From an uncultured Verrucomicrobiota bacterium (GTDB taxonomy: Bacteria > Verrucomicrobiota > Kiritimatiellia > CAIVKH01), in assembly GCA_937872895.1 (NCBI GenBank), contig CALMUP010000038.1:88823-152822 (forward strand): 64,000 nt of DNA, written 5' to 3'. Of the stretch, positions 1 to 10,400 are shown piece after piece. How positions within the stretch are numbered: the stretch's first letter is position 1; each line of letters opens with the position of its first letter. Made by a program: the position numbers and the translations under genes. The notes under the pieces are model-generated. The model was given only the letters and a program-made list of their open reading frames with translations. It made no database searches and was not told the origin of the DNA.

Positions 1-2400
1 CTGGTCCTGGTGGGTCGGCACCTCGCCGTCAAGGTCCACCAGGATTTCCCGCGGGTCCGAGCCCTGGGCCGGTCCCACGACGCCCTTCTCCTCGAGAATA
101 TCCATGATCCGGGCTGCCCGTGTATAGCCGATCCGCAGCCGGCGTTGCAACGACGAGGTGGAGGCGCGTTTGGTCTGGCGGATGATCTCGACCGCCTGCT
201 CGAGCAGGTCGTCGTTCTCTTCCATGTCGGGCAGTTCGGCTGCGGTGCTCTCGATCTTCTCCTTGATGGCCGCCTCGAAGACCGGGGCCACGCCCTGGGC
301 CTTGATGAAATCGACCACGCGGTGGATCTCCTGGTCGCTGGTGTAGGTGCCCTGGGCGCGGGTGAGTTTGCCGCCCGGCGACAGGAAGAGCATGTCGCCC
401 TTTCCGAGCAGCTTGTCCGCGCCGGCCGCGTCGAGAATGGTGCGGCTGTCCACCTTCTGCGCGACCTGGAACGAGATGCGCGCGGGGAAGTTCGCCTTGA
501 TCGTACCGGTGATGACGTTCACCGAGGGGCGCTGGGTGGCGATGATCATGTGGATGCCGGTGGCGCGCGAGAGCTGGGCGAGGCGCGCGATGTAGCCCTC
601 GATCTCGGCCTGCGCGACCATCATCAGGTCGGCCAGCTCGTCGATGACGATCACGATGTACGGGATCTTGTCCGGTACCTGGTCGGCCGGCGGCGGAACT
701 TCGGCGGGCAGCAGCGCATCGCCGCCGAACAGTTCCTCCTGCTGCACCTTCGGCCGGCTGTTGAAACCCTTGATGTGGCGGACGCCGACCTTGGCGAACA
801 TCTTGTAGCGGCGTTCCATTTCGGCGATGGCCCAGCGCAAGCCGTGGGCGACCTTCTTCGGATCGGTGATGACCGGCACCACGAGGTGGGGCAGGGTGTT
901 GTAGTTCGAGAACTCGACGATCTTCGGGTCGACCAGCATCAGCTTCATCTCGTCGGGCGAACGCGCCATCAGCAACCCGGTGAGGATCGAGTTCATGCAC
1001 ACCGTCTTGCCCGCGCCGGTCGCGCCGGCGATCAGCAGGTGCGGCATCTCGGCGAGGTCGGCGATCAGCACCTTGCCGCCGACATCCTTGCCGAGGGCGA
1101 GGGGCAGGGCCGGTTTGCCGCTCTGCCAGTAGGCGCTCTCGACCATCTCGCGGAAATAGACGGTGGTGCTGGTGCTGTTGGGGATCTCGATGCCGACCAC
1201 GCCCTTGCCGGGGATCGGGGCCTGCACGCGGATGCTCTCGGCCTTCATGGCGAGGGCGATGTTGTTGCTCAGGCCGGAGATCTTCTCGACGCGCACGCCG
1301 GCTGCGGGAAGCAGCTCGTAGCGGGTGACCACCGGGCCGCGCTCGACGTTGGTGACCTCGACCTCGATGCCGAACTCGGCGAGGGTCTCCTTGAGGATCA
1401 ACCCGGAGTCGGTCATGTCCGTGCCGAGATCGCGGTTCGCCGTGGCCGGGATGGTTTCGAGCAGGCTCAACGACGGTAGCTTGTACCCGTTCGCCTTCTC
1501 GGTCGGCATCATCACCACGACCGGTGCGGGCTCGGGCGGCTTGTCCTTCGGCTTGCGGTCGAACAGGGCCGGCATCTTGGGTTTCGGGGGCGGGGGAGGG
1601 GGCGGGGGCTCCACCTCGTCGGCCTCGTTCTCGAGCTCGTCGGCTTCCGGTTCGTCCTCGTCCGGCGGGGGTGGAGGCGGTTTCGCGACCGGTTTCGGCT
1701 GCGCCTTGGCCACCTTCACCGGGGTCTTCATCGACTCCTCGAGCTGGCGACGCCGGCGGGCGATCTCCTTTTCCTCCTCCTCGAGCTGGGCCTTGCGGTC
1801 CATCCGGCTGCGCCGCCACGCGGCGATGCGTTCCTGCACCGCGCCGAATCCTTCACGCGCCTTGGTCCACAAAACGGCCGGATGCACTTCCAGCAGCATG
1901 ACCAGCGCCACCACGAACAGGGTACCGGCGAGGATCCCGGTACCGATGCCGCCAATCAGGCCGGCCAGGAAACGCTGGGCAATCACTTCACCGAGCAGAC
2001 CGCCGGCAAACCCGATGTTCAGGTTCGCACAGCGCTCGCTCCAGCCATCGGGATTCAGCGCCATTCCCATCGATACCGCCAGCAGCAACAGGCTCAACCA
2101 TCCGGCCCGCCGACCGGTTCCAATGTCGGGTTTGAGCAGGCTGGCCAGCCCGAGGTACAGCAGGCCGGCCGGAAACAGGTACGCCGTGATGCCGATCAGC
2201 CCGAACAAGCCGTACGAGAACCAGGCCCCGACCGGACCGATGTAGTTCACCGGCGGATCGTTCGGCGGCGTCTTCAGCGTCGCGATATCACGCCATTCGT
2301 AGGAATACAGACCCAGCAGGCACAACGCACCTGCCGCCAGCAACAAGATCCCGATGGCTTCCTGCCAACCGGTCCGCAAGACTTCTTTCTTAACCGCCAT
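1..2400 (-). CDS. ftsK: DNA translocase FtsK/SpoIIIE, 3' end beyond the window
   Basis: Membrane-anchored ATPase that pumps chromosomal DNA through the closing septum. About 800 codons are visible and no stop is reached before base 1, so the C-terminus is cut by the window edge. The N-terminus (about 170 residues) has four or more hydrophobic segments. A charged, proline-rich linker follows (runs of P near residues 240-275). The motor domain carries Walker A GATGAGKT (around residue 455) and Walker B IVIDELADLMM (around 582). The last ~75 residues form the winged-helix gamma domain that reads KOPS sites (RRLRIGYTRAARIMDILEE). The ATG at 2400 starts MAVKKEVLRTGW just before the first membrane segment and has a purine-rich AGGAAG about 12 nt upstream. 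FtsK and SpoIIIE cannot be told apart; FtsK is the general name. Confidence 0.95.
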   Translation of the reverse strand, partial: MAVKKEVLRTGWQEAIGILLLAAGALCLLGLYSYEWRDIATLKTPPNDPPVNYIGPVGAWFSYGLFGLIGITAYLFPAGLLYLGLASLLKPDIGTGRRAGWLSLLLLAVSMGMALNPDGWSERCANLNIGFAGGLLGEVIAQRFLAGLIGGIGTGILAGTLFVVALVMLLEVHPAVLWTKAREGFGAVQERIAAWRRSRMDRKAQLEEEEKEIARRRRQLEESMKTPVKVAKAQPKPVAKPPPPPPDEDEPEADELENEADEVEPPPPPPPPKPKMPALFDRKPKDKPPEPAPVVVMMPTEKANGYKLPSLSLLETIPATANRDLGTDMTDSGLILKETLAEFGIEVEVTNVERGPVVTRYELLPAAGVRVEKISGLSNNIALAMKAESIRVQAPIPGKGVVGIEIPNSTSTTVYFREMVESAYWQSGKPALPLALGKDVGGKVLIADLAEMPHLLIAGATGAGKTVCMNSILTGLLMARSPDEMKLMLVDPKIVEFSNYNTLPHLVVPVITDPKKVAHGLRWAIAEMERRYKMFAKVGVRHIKGFNSRPKVQQEELFGGDALLPAEVPPPADQVPDKIPYIVIVIDELADLMMVAQAEIEGYIARLAQLSRATGIHMIIATQRPSVNVITGTIKANFPARISFQVAQKVDSRTILDAAGADKLLGKGDMLFLSPGGKLTRAQGTYTSDQEIHRVVDFIKAQGVAPVFEAAIKEKIESTAAELPDMEENDDLLEQAVEIIRQTKRASTSSLQRRLRIGYTRAARIMDILEEKGVVGPAQGSDPREILVDLDGEVPTHQDQ

Positions 2401-2598
2401 AATCGACAACCACTTCCTGATGGGTCCACCCTGCGCCAGCCGTGGCCGGACGCGTGGTTCATTCCACCACAAATGCATAGGGCTTGCAACAGATGGTTGC
2501 ACCTTCGCGGCCGTGCGTGTGGCCTCAGGCGGTTTTGCTCCCGGTCGCCTGCGCGGTCCCGCACCGTAGGTCTTTCGCCGCGCGGAGCCGCCGTCGGG

Positions 2599-3585
2599 CT
2601 ATCGGTTCGATCCGGCCTCGAGGGCGAGGGCGAGTGCGCCGAGTTCGCCGATCTGCGGACCGAGGGCGCTGGGGGCGATCTTCAGGTCCTTCAGCGCATC
2701 CGGCCAGGCGTAGCGGGCGAGGCGTTCGCGCAACGGGTTCAGCAGCAGGTCGCCGGTGTGGATCGCCGCGGTGCCGAGCACGATCGCCGACGGATTGAAG
2801 CACATGCACAAGGTGCCGATACCCTGGGCGAGCCGTTCGAGGAAGGTGTCCCAGTAACGCAGGGCCAACGCATCCTGCCGCGCCGCCGCCCGGGCGATGG
2901 CCGAGAGGGTCAGGCCTTTCGGATCGCCGTTCGATTCATCGAGCACGGACGAGGTCGAGCCCGCCGCGAGCTCCGCCTGCACCTGCAGGATCACGTTGCG
3001 TCCGCCGCAGTACATTTCCAGGCAGCCGCGTTGGCCGCACGGGCAGGGCAAGCCCTGCGGGTCGAGCACCATGTGGCCGATCTCGCCGCCGAGGTCCCGC
3101 GCGCCCTGCACCAGGCGTCCGCCCGAGATCACCCCGCCGCCGATGCCGGTGCTCATGGTCAGGTAGATCAGGTCCGGGGTGCCGCGGAAGGCACCGAACC
3201 GGTACTCGGCGAGGCCGGCCGCGTTCGCGTCGTTGTTGATGTGCACGGGCTTGCCGGTCAGCGTCTCCACCCACGCACGCACCGGCACATTCCGCCAGGC
3301 CGGCATGTTCGGCGGGGTCAGCACCAGGCCGGCGGCCACGTTCATAGGGCCGGGCACCGCCAACCCCACGGAAACGATGTCGCGCAGCGGGACTCCGGCC
3401 TTGACCAGCACCGCATCGATCAACCCGGCCAGCCGATCGCGCCAGAGCGAAGGCGGGGCGGACGCCTCGGTCGGCATGCGCTCGCCATGCACCAGGCGGC
3501 CGGTGGCATCCCCCACGCACACCGCGGTCTTCGTGCCCCCGAGATCAATGGCGAGGTAAAGGTCGGTAGGGTTGGACATAGACAT
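2599..3585 (-). CDS. ROK-family sugar kinase (glucokinase-like)
   Basis: Predicted ATP-dependent kinase of glucose or a related sugar in the cytoplasm. The 328 residues match the usual ROK length. Visible motifs are the phosphate-binding DLGGTK (residues 14-19), the sugar-binding/catalytic NNDANAAGLAE (117-127, likely base D119), GIGGGVISGG (147-156), and the ROK zinc motif, His171 followed by CPCGQRGC (181-188). No DNA-binding helix-turn-helix precedes the kinase fold, so it is an enzyme and not a NagC/XylR-type repressor. The start at 3585 has AGGAG seven bases upstream. It could be glucokinase or an N-acetylhexosamine/fructose kinase; the sequence alone does not decide. It fits with the alpha-glucan hydrolases nearby, which would release glucose. 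Confidence 0.9.
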   Translation of the reverse strand: MSMSNPTDLYLAIDLGGTKTAVCVGDATGRLVHGERMPTEASAPPSLWRDRLAGLIDAVLVKAGVPLRDIVSVGLAVPGPMNVAAGLVLTPPNMPAWRNVPVRAWVETLTGKPVHINNDANAAGLAEYRFGAFRGTPDLIYLTMSTGIGGGVISGGRLVQGARDLGGEIGHMVLDPQGLPCPCGQRGCLEMYCGGRNVILQVQAELAAGSTSSVLDESNGDPKGLTLSAIARAAARQDALALRYWDTFLERLAQGIGTLCMCFNPSAIVLGTAAIHTGDLLLNPLRERLARYAWPDALKDLKIAPSALGPQIGELGALALALEAGSNR

Positions 3586-3609
3586 GGCGCAGCTCCTGCA
3601 TCCCCGACC

Positions 3610-3975
3610 CTACCACGGCACCTCCCCGGGAACAGAGCAAAGAACGATACCCAACAATGCCACTCCGCCACCTCTCCGTGCGCCACACACCTCGTTCTCA
3701 ACGCCAAGGAGAAGACGGAACATGCAACCAAGCTTCGCGCTCGACCCATAACCGGTCCATCCGGCCAAAGGGGCCTCTGGACGGATCATGGCGATGACCG
3801 AGCGATCGTGATCCCGGACGACATGCAGTCCCGCCGCGTCCCATTCCGGCATGTCGCCGATGAGGGAGGCATGCGTGAACGCCAGGTCGAGCGAGGTTCC
3901 GTTCAGGTCGGCAATTTCCCGGGCGAAGGCCTCCGGGTCGTCAGGGGGATCGATCATGGAGGCAGTAACGCTCAC
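3610..3975 (-). CDS. Small hypothetical protein
   Basis: A 121-residue open frame just upstream of the ROK kinase on the same strand (24-base gap). The first two thirds look protein-like, with high third-position GC and an acidic start (MSVTASMIDPPDDPEAFAR). The tail from about residue 85 is less convincing (GARRGGGVALLGIVLC). No known domain is recognised and no convincing Shine-Dalgarno decides the start. It may be an unrecognised small gene or a decayed one. Confidence 0.4.
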   Translation of the reverse strand: MSVTASMIDPPDDPEAFAREIADLNGTSLDLAFTHASLIGDMPEWDAAGLHVVRDHDRSVIAMIRPEAPLAGWTGYGSSAKLGCMFRLLLGVENEVCGARRGGGVALLGIVLCSVPGEVPW

Positions 3976-4105
3976 CCGGATCTCGGGTCAAGCGGAAGCG
4001 GCGGTTGAGCCGGTTGTTGGCGGGTGGGTGGAGGCGGACGGCGGGACCGCGTGCCTCAGAAGCGACGTTTTGCGAATGAGAGGCCTGATCCGGCCAAAAA
4101 GGAAT

Positions 4106-4191
4106 TGGTGCTCGGGACAGGACTTGAACCTGCACAGCCTTGCGGCCACTAGCCCCTCAAGCTAGCGTGTCTGCCATTTCACCACCCGAGC
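4106..4191 (-). tRNA. tRNA-Leu (GAG)
   Basis: Read on the minus strand from 4191, the acceptor stem GCTCGGG pairs with CCCGAGC, followed by discriminator A and an encoded CCA at 4106-4108. The anticodon stem CTAGC/GCTAG encloses loop TTGAGGG, giving anticodon GAG (leucine, CUC/CUU). The T-arm contains GGTTCAAGTCC. The long variable arm (TGGCCGCAAGGC) is the class II arm expected for leucine. Confidence 0.95.
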
Positions 4192-4323
4192 ACGGGGGGG
4201 AACGTTGCGAGGTGGCATGGTACGCCAACCGGACGACGGGGCGCAAGTGCGGAATTCGGGCCGGATCCGTTGCGCCCCATCCGGTCTCCAACGGTGGAAC
4301 TGCCGACCCCGGCTCGGTCGGGC

Positions 4324-5229
4324 CTACAGGTTGTTGAGCATGGTTTCGGTGGGAAAGCGTTTCCCCGGGCAGGCGGTCGGCTTGGTGTTGATCTGTTTGT
4401 GGGTGCGGACGGCGCTTTTGGGGATGTTGCAGCGGCGGCTCAGGTAGGAGACCAGGGCGTAGAGGTTTTTCATCTGGGCGGCGGTCGGGCGATCCACCTC
4501 GAAGTTGCCGACGAGGCAGATGCCGATGCTCACCTCGTTCAGGTCGTCGCTGGCGAGGTGTCCTCCCTTGATCTGGCGTTTCCAGCGGTTGCCGACCTCG
4601 ATCTTGCCGTCCGGCATGCCGTTGCCGTTGCCGATGACGAAATGGTAGGCGAGGCCGTTCTCCATCTTGCGCTTCTGGCGGTGGTACATGTCCATACCCT
4701 GCAGGGAGCCGTTTTTCGAGGCGCTGTGGTGGATGACGATGAATTTCCATTTTCCCTTGGTGACGGGCATGGCGTCGAGGAGCCGCTTCATGCTGGCGGG
4801 CAGTGGATTGGCTTCCTCCGCAGCTTCCCGGGCCGAGGGGGATTCGCGCGGAATCTGCAGCACCTGCCCGGCACGCAGGGTTTTGGGGTCATCGATCTTG
4901 TTGTGCAACCCCAGGGCGGCCGCCGTAGTATTATGGGCGACGGCGATCGAACCGAGGGTGTCACCCGGTTTCACCGTGTAGGTGATCGGTGCGTTCGGAT
5001 TCGGCGGGACCTTCAGGGTCATGCCGGGTGCAATGCGGTTCGGGTTGTCGAGGTCGTTGAGCTGGGCGATCGCCGCCGGGGCGACGCCGAACTGCTTGCC
5101 GATGCCGTCGAGGGTGTCGCCCGGTTTCACCGTGTACGTCGTCTGGGCCAGGGCCAGGCCGGCTGCGACCAGGCAACCCGCCAGCAGGAGCAGGCGGAGG
5201 ACCGGATGGTTGGCGGGGCGAAGGTTCAT
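4324..5229 (-). CDS. LysM-containing N-acetylmuramoyl-L-alanine amidase
   Basis: Exported peptidoglycan amidase that cuts the bond between muramic acid and L-alanine. Order: signal peptide with hydrophobic core LRLLLLAGCLVAAGLALAQ, two LysM repeats (TYTVKPGDTLDGIGKQFG and TYTVKPGDTLGSIAVAHN) that bind glycan, then an Amidase_2 (type 2, zinc) domain. The amidase shows FIVIHHSAS, YHFVIGNGNG, and the C-terminal zinc/catalytic region THKQINTKPTACPG. The start at 5229 places the signal sequence normally; an in-frame ATG at 5268 overlapping the upstream gene is also possible, and neither has a clear Shine-Dalgarno. It lies 13 bases downstream of the CPXCG gene and is probably cotranscribed with it. 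Confidence 0.9.
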   Translation of the reverse strand: MNLRPANHPVLRLLLLAGCLVAAGLALAQTTYTVKPGDTLDGIGKQFGVAPAAIAQLNDLDNPNRIAPGMTLKVPPNPNAPITYTVKPGDTLGSIAVAHNTTAAALGLHNKIDDPKTLRAGQVLQIPRESPSAREAAEEANPLPASMKRLLDAMPVTKGKWKFIVIHHSASKNGSLQGMDMYHRQKRKMENGLAYHFVIGNGNGMPDGKIEVGNRWKRQIKGGHLASDDLNEVSIGICLVGNFEVDRPTAAQMKNLYALVSYLSRRCNIPKSAVRTHKQINTKPTACPGKRFPTETMLNNL

Positions 5230-5242
5230 CGGCGGGGTGCGG

Positions 5243-5434
5243 TTATTCCATGGATTCAGCTTCTGCATCTATCACCGGAGTTCCATCATCGTCAAGGAAC
5301 TGCGTGATGCGGATTGGCCGGCAGCACACCTCGCAATCGGTGGTGAAGGTCTGGCGGCGACCGCCCGAGGCATCGACCGGCAGGATGTTCATCTGGCCGC
5401 AGACCGGGCAGGGGAATTCGAACTCGGTGATCAT
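5243..5434 (-). CDS. CPXCG-motif cysteine-rich zinc-ribbon protein
   Basis: A 63-residue protein beginning MITEFEFPCPVCGQMN, with a second pair DCEVCCRP. This CPxCG...CxxC pattern is that of the small CPXCG family (function unknown, probable zinc ribbon). The start at 5434 matches the family's usual length; an upstream ATG at 5488 would add 18 residues. The acidic tail (DDDGTPVIDAEAESME) is typical. It stands immediately before the LysM amidase on the same strand and is divergent from the HD-domain gene. Confidence 0.8.
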   Translation of the reverse strand: MITEFEFPCPVCGQMNILPVDASGGRRQTFTTDCEVCCRPIRITQFLDDDGTPVIDAEAESME

Positions 5435-5497
5435 GGTGGTGCGGGATTTTACAACATTAGCGTTTACAAGGCCGTCCGGGCGTTTCATCCTTCCCGT

Positions 5498-6286
5498 ATG
5501 AGCTTCAATATACCGGTCAAGGACAACGTCAAACTAAAGCAACTCGTCGATCTGATTCAAGCCGATGCCGAGCTGAACCAGTTGTGGAAATGCGCGAACA
5601 TGAATGCCGTGGACCGTTGCGGCATCAGCGATCACGGCGAGATCCATATCCGCATCGTCGCGAATTCGGCGCTGCGCATCTACCGGTTGCTGGTCGAGGG
5701 CGGCGTCGTTCCCAGCGTGGTCAAAAACTACGGCCTCACCGCCGAGGACGGCGAGCTGGTGGTGGTGACGGCGGCGGCCATGCACGACCTGGGCATCAGC
5801 GTGCACCGCGACCAGCACGAGCGCTACAGCCTGTGGCTGGCCTATCCGAAGGCCCGCCAGTTGCTTGGGCATATCTACCAGGAACCGCAACTCACCATCA
5901 TGGTGGCCGAAGTCCTGCACGCGATCATCGCCCACGATTCGGACGAGCGTTGCCTCACCATCGAGGCCGGCGCGGTCAAGCTCGCCGATGCGACCGACAT
6001 GTCCGAAGGCCGCTCGCGCATCCCGTTCCAGCAGGGGCAGGTCAATATCCACTCGGTGTCGGCCCGCGCGATCGACAGCGTGAAGATTGAGAAGGGTGAA
6101 AAACTGCCGGTGCGCATCACGGTCAACATGGGCAATTCGGCCGGGGTGTTCCAGGTCGATGACCTGCTGCGCCACAAGCTCAAGACCAACACGATCAATG
6201 CCTATGTCGAGGTGGTGGCCCGCATCACCGGTTCCACCGAGGGCGAAAAACGCCTGATCGACGAGTACAAGTTCTCCGCGCACTGA
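5498..6286 (+). CDS. HD-domain metal-dependent phosphohydrolase
   Basis: A cytoplasmic 262-residue protein. The HD superfamily metal ligands are visible as a first His in SDHGEIH (near residue 48), the MHDLG doublet (near 92) and further His/Asp in HAIIAHDSDE (near 145), followed by KLADATDMSEGRSR, where the last Asp of the fold sits. Proteins with this fold hydrolyse phosphate esters or nucleotides; the substrate cannot be deduced. The start at 5498 is the ATG in front of SFNIPVKDNVKLKQL. The frame is open further upstream but overlaps divergent genes. It converges on the gene at 6299. Confidence 0.85.
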   Translation: MSFNIPVKDNVKLKQLVDLIQADAELNQLWKCANMNAVDRCGISDHGEIHIRIVANSALRIYRLLVEGGVVPSVVKNYGLTAEDGELVVVTAAAMHDLGISVHRDQHERYSLWLAYPKARQLLGHIYQEPQLTIMVAEVLHAIIAHDSDERCLTIEAGAVKLADATDMSEGRSRIPFQQGQVNIHSVSARAIDSVKIEKGEKLPVRITVNMGNSAGVFQVDDLLRHKLKTNTINAYVEVVARITGSTEGEKRLIDEYKFSAH

Positions 6287-6298
6287 CGCGGCGTCGCG

Positions 6299-7012
6299 CT
6301 ATTCGTCCACGCGGAACGGGAAAATTCCCATCGGGCCCAGCTCGGCGATCTCGATCCGGTAGTCGCCCGGCGGCAAGGGGTCGATCGTTCCGTCCAGCCG
6401 CACTGTTCCGCCTGGCCCGGCATCGGTCTCCCCCTCGGCATGCCCGCGCGCCCGGATCCGCACCACCGGCGGCTGCACGTTGATGTCGAAGCGGGTGAAG
6501 GTGAAGCTGGGCGAGGGGGCGGTGCCTTCGATCGAGAACCGCACCGGCTGCCCGGCCTGCACCACTTCGTCCACGCGCACCGACCGGATTGAAACCTGGC
6601 CCTGGTGGCGCGGCGGCAGGTGGCGCATGATCGTGCCGGGATCGTTCACCGTCTCCTCCGGATAACGCTGGGCGCGGATCTTCTGTTGCGCCTCCAGCAT
6701 CTGGGCCATCGTGTAACCCAGTTCCTCCTGCCATTTCGCCGCGATCTCCGAACGCAGGAAGGGCGTCATCTCCGCCTCGCTGATTTCATCCGCAAGCACC
6801 GGGGCCGCCGTGACCGCATCGATTGCTGGCGAAGCCCCGCCGTTGCCGGCCGGGGTCGCTGGCTGGGTCGTCGCCACCGCTGTCGAAGACGCATCGGGAA
6901 CGCCCGCGCCGGGTGCGGCCTCGCCGCCTCGCCACCGAGCCACCACCATCGCGACCACCACGCCCACCACCGCCGCCAGACCGCCCATCACCCATTGTTT
7001 CGATGCATGCAT
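6299..7012 (-). CDS. Membrane-anchored protein of unknown function
   Basis: A 237-residue protein with one N-terminal membrane segment (WVMGGLAAVVGVVVAMVVA), then a low-complexity Ala/Thr/Pro linker to about residue 75. The middle is predicted helical (EMTPFLRSEIAAKWQEELGY) and the C-terminal half looks like a beta-sandwich of the Ig/filamin kind (QPVRFSIEGTAPSPSF, PLPPGDYRIEIAELG). It is probably anchored in the inner membrane with the soluble part outside. I do not recognise a family. It is transcribed convergently with the HD gene and divergently from the GH31 gene. Confidence 0.6.
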   Translation of the reverse strand: MHASKQWVMGGLAAVVGVVVAMVVARWRGGEAAPGAGVPDASSTAVATTQPATPAGNGGASPAIDAVTAAPVLADEISEAEMTPFLRSEIAAKWQEELGYTMAQMLEAQQKIRAQRYPEETVNDPGTIMRHLPPRHQGQVSIRSVRVDEVVQAGQPVRFSIEGTAPSPSFTFTRFDINVQPPVVRIRARGHAEGETDAGPGGTVRLDGTIDPLPPGDYRIEIAELGPMGIFPFRVDE

Positions 7013-7405
7013 GCGCGCATCCTACGCAGTGCACACCCGACCGGCCAACCCAATTCGTTTCCGGGACACAAAAAAGTAGAGCGTTTCGATAAAATCAGCG
7101 CCCGCGCAAATCGAAACGTTGTACCTCGCAAAAAATTCATACGCTTTACCATTTTCTGATAACACGCTCACAATGCATTGTATCTATATGTAGCTCAAAT
7201 ATTTATGCGACATAATGTTTTCATAAAAAGCAGTGCAGATCATCCGTTTGTGTCCCTCGCAAGGGCGAAAATCATTAAAACGCTTTACAGTGAAGCGTGT
7301 TTCCGTATCGTCTATCCCTCCATACGGAGAAACAGGTGTTCTGGCGGGTGTCCGGAACGTGGTTTTTCCGGGTGGGTGTGATCGACAGGAATGTGGAGAT
7401 ACGAC
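7013..7405. promoter_or_regulatory. AT-rich promoter region of the GH31 gene with candidate operators
   Basis: A 393-base gap, clearly more AT-rich than its neighbours. It contains a perfect 9-base inverted repeat, CGTTTCGAT at 7082-7090 and ATCGAAACG at 7110-7118. The octamer CGCTTTAC occurs twice (7142-7149 and 7281-7288); the second copy sits in a near-palindrome ACGCTT (7280-7285) / AAGCGT (7293-7298). The same octamer lies in the perfect LacI-type palindrome upstream of the GH57/GH119-like gene. GGAG at 7395 serves as ribosome-binding site for the ATG at 7406. No protein gene is supported here. Confidence 0.55.
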
Positions 7406-10400
7406 ATGAAAACGATGCGAAACAAATGGATGATCGGGCTGGTTGGTCTGGCCCTGTTGACGGGTCAGTGGGCGCACGCGGCCATTCAGGCGGCGGGCTC
7501 GGTGACCGCGGCGACGGTGACCACCGATCCGGTGAACGGCAACAAGAAGGTGACTTTCACGTTGAGCACGGGGGGCGCCCTTGAGGTGGCTCCGTATGCG
7601 CCGGACGTGGTGCGGGTCCGTTTCCACTGGGACGGGATCTGGGCGAAAGAGGATGTGGCCATCGCCAAGCCGTTTGACCAGTTCCCCGGTTTCGCCGCGA
7701 CCTTTTCCGACCTCGGCGCGACCTATGTGATCGCGACGCCCGAGCTGGACATCGAGGTCGTCAAGAGCCCGAACGTGCTCGTGCACTTCAAGTCGAAGCA
7801 GGGCTTCTACCTCTCGCGCGACTACCGCATCGAGTACGAGACGCTCTACGATCCGATCAGCGATCCTTCCTACGACAACGTCCGCTACACCCATGCCTTC
7901 CCGGTCCAGTTCAAGCTGAAGAACATCCGCGAGATGCCCGCCGGCGAGGCCTACTTCGGCCTTGGCGAGTACCCCGGCCCGATGAACCGCCGCGGCCGCG
8001 ACATCCAGATGTGGAATGCCGACACCTTCAGCTGGCAGGAATTCTGGACCCCGATGTACATGACCATGCCGATCATGTACGGCGTGCAGGGTGCGAAGCC
8101 CGGCCGTCCGTCGACCACCTACGGCATCTTCTTCAACAACCCGGCCCGCCCGATCTTCCGCCTCGGCACCCAGTGGGGTGACCGCTATTCGTTCGAGGCC
8201 GCCGACGGCCAGGTCGACTATTTCTTCTTCGGCGGTGGCGCGAACCACCAGATGCGCAAGGTCGTCGACCGCTACACGGAAGTGACCGGCCGCCCGACCA
8301 TGCTGCCCAAGTGGGCGTTCGGCTACCATCTCTCGCGCTGGTCCTTCAACTCCCAGGGATGGGTGGAGTGGCTGGCCCAGGAGTTCCGCAACCGCGACAT
8401 CCCGCTCGATGCCATCTACCTCGACCTCGACTACATGGATATCGACCGCAACGATTACTACCAGGACGGCACCCTCCACCAATTGACCTTCAACAGCAAC
8501 TTCCCGAACGTGCCCGGCATGATCAACTACACCGGCCAGCGCGGCGTGAAGCTGATCCCGCTGATCGAGCCCTGGCTCTCCACCGGCGACGGCAAGTGGA
8601 GCCAGGCCGCCGGCCTGTTCCACTTCATCAAGGACTACAACCTCGTCCAGATGATCACCCCGATCTACTTCGGCAACGTGTCGTGGCTGGACTTCAGCAG
8701 CACCCCCGCCCGCAACTGGTGGAAAGGCAAGCTGCTCGGCTTCCTGAATGCCTATCCGCTGGCCGGCATCTGGAACGACCTGAACGAGCCCGCCGACAAC
8801 GAGGCGATTCCGCGCAACGGCCAGTATTACCTCGACGGCAAGTACCCGAACCAGTGGGACAGCCGCCGCTTCCACCTGAACGAGAAGAACGTCTACAACA
8901 TCCGCGAGACCTCGCTGACCTACGAGGCGCTGCTCGAGAAGTATCCCGGCAAACGCCCGTTCGTGCTGAGCCGCGCCGGCTACCCCGGCATCCAGCGCTA
9001 CGCCCTCGGCTGGAGCGGTGACAACGTCGCCTCGTGGGACCACTGCCGCCACAACATCGGCCTCGGCGTCAGTGTCATGATGTCCGGCCAGGCGAACTTC
9101 GGCCACGACGTCGGCGGCTTCGTCGGCAATCCCTCGGCCGAACTGATCACCCGCTGGCACGAATGGGCCTCGCTGACCCCGTTCTTCCGCAGCCACTCGA
9201 TCAAGGGCAACGACGAACGCGAACCCTGGCGCTACGGTGCCTTCCACGAAGGCCTGATGCGCAACGTGATCAAGAACCGCTACCGCTTCATGCCCTACAT
9301 GTACACGCTGGCCCACCGCTCGACCGTGGACGGCATCCCGATGAACACCCCGCCGGTGTTGCATTTCCAGAACGATCCGGAAACGCACTACCGCAACGAC
9401 AACGATTTCATGTTCGGCGACTGGATCCTCGTCTCGCCGGTGTACGAACCGGGCAAGAGCGACCGCTGGACCTACCTGCCCGCCGGTTCCGACTGGTATA
9501 ACTACTACACCGGCACGAAACACGCCGGCGGCACCTGGGCCAACCAGGCCGCCCCGCTGGGCACGCTGCCGCTCTACGCCCGCGCCGGCGCGATCGTGCC
9601 GACCGGTCCGTCGATGACCCACGTCTACCAGTTCCAGCCGGACTTCCTCGACATCAACATCTGGCCGACCCCCGCCGGTTTCGGGTCGAGCTTCACCCTG
9701 CACGAGGACGATGGCGAGACCTTCAACTTCCTCGCCGGCGCCTTCGCCCAGACCACCTTCTCGGCGACCAACCAGGGCACCGCGTTCGGCGTGAAGATCG
9801 CCGCGCGCCAGGGCACCTACAACCCCGGCACGCGCAACTTCTTCCTGAAGGTCCGCGACCTCAACGCCCCGGTGTCGGTGACCGTGAACGGCACGGCCCT
9901 ACCGGTCGATGCCACCCACGCCGCCCCGACCTGCTACAGCTACGACGCAGCCAAGCGCACGGTCATCGTGAAGGTGCCCGACAACGCCGCGGCGAAGGAT
10001 GTGGTGATCAGCTTCATCAATACCATTGATACCGATGGCGACGGCATCTTTGATGCGAACGACAACTGCCCGACCACCCCGAACGCCAACCAGGCCGATA
10101 CCGATGGCGACGGCGTGGGCAATGCCTGCGACAACTGCCCGACCGTGGCCAATGCGAACCAGGCCGACGCCGACAACGATGGCATCGGTGACGTGTGCGA
10201 CAACGATTCCGACAACGACGGCATCGCCAACCACCTCGACAACTGCCCGAACACGCCGAATCCCGACCAGGCGAACTTCGACGGCGACGCCCAGGGCGAC
10301 CTGTGCGACACCGACGATGACAACGACGGCATGCCCGACACCTGGGAAATCCAGTACGGTCTGAATCCGTTCTTCGCCGGTGACGCCGCCCTCGACCTCG

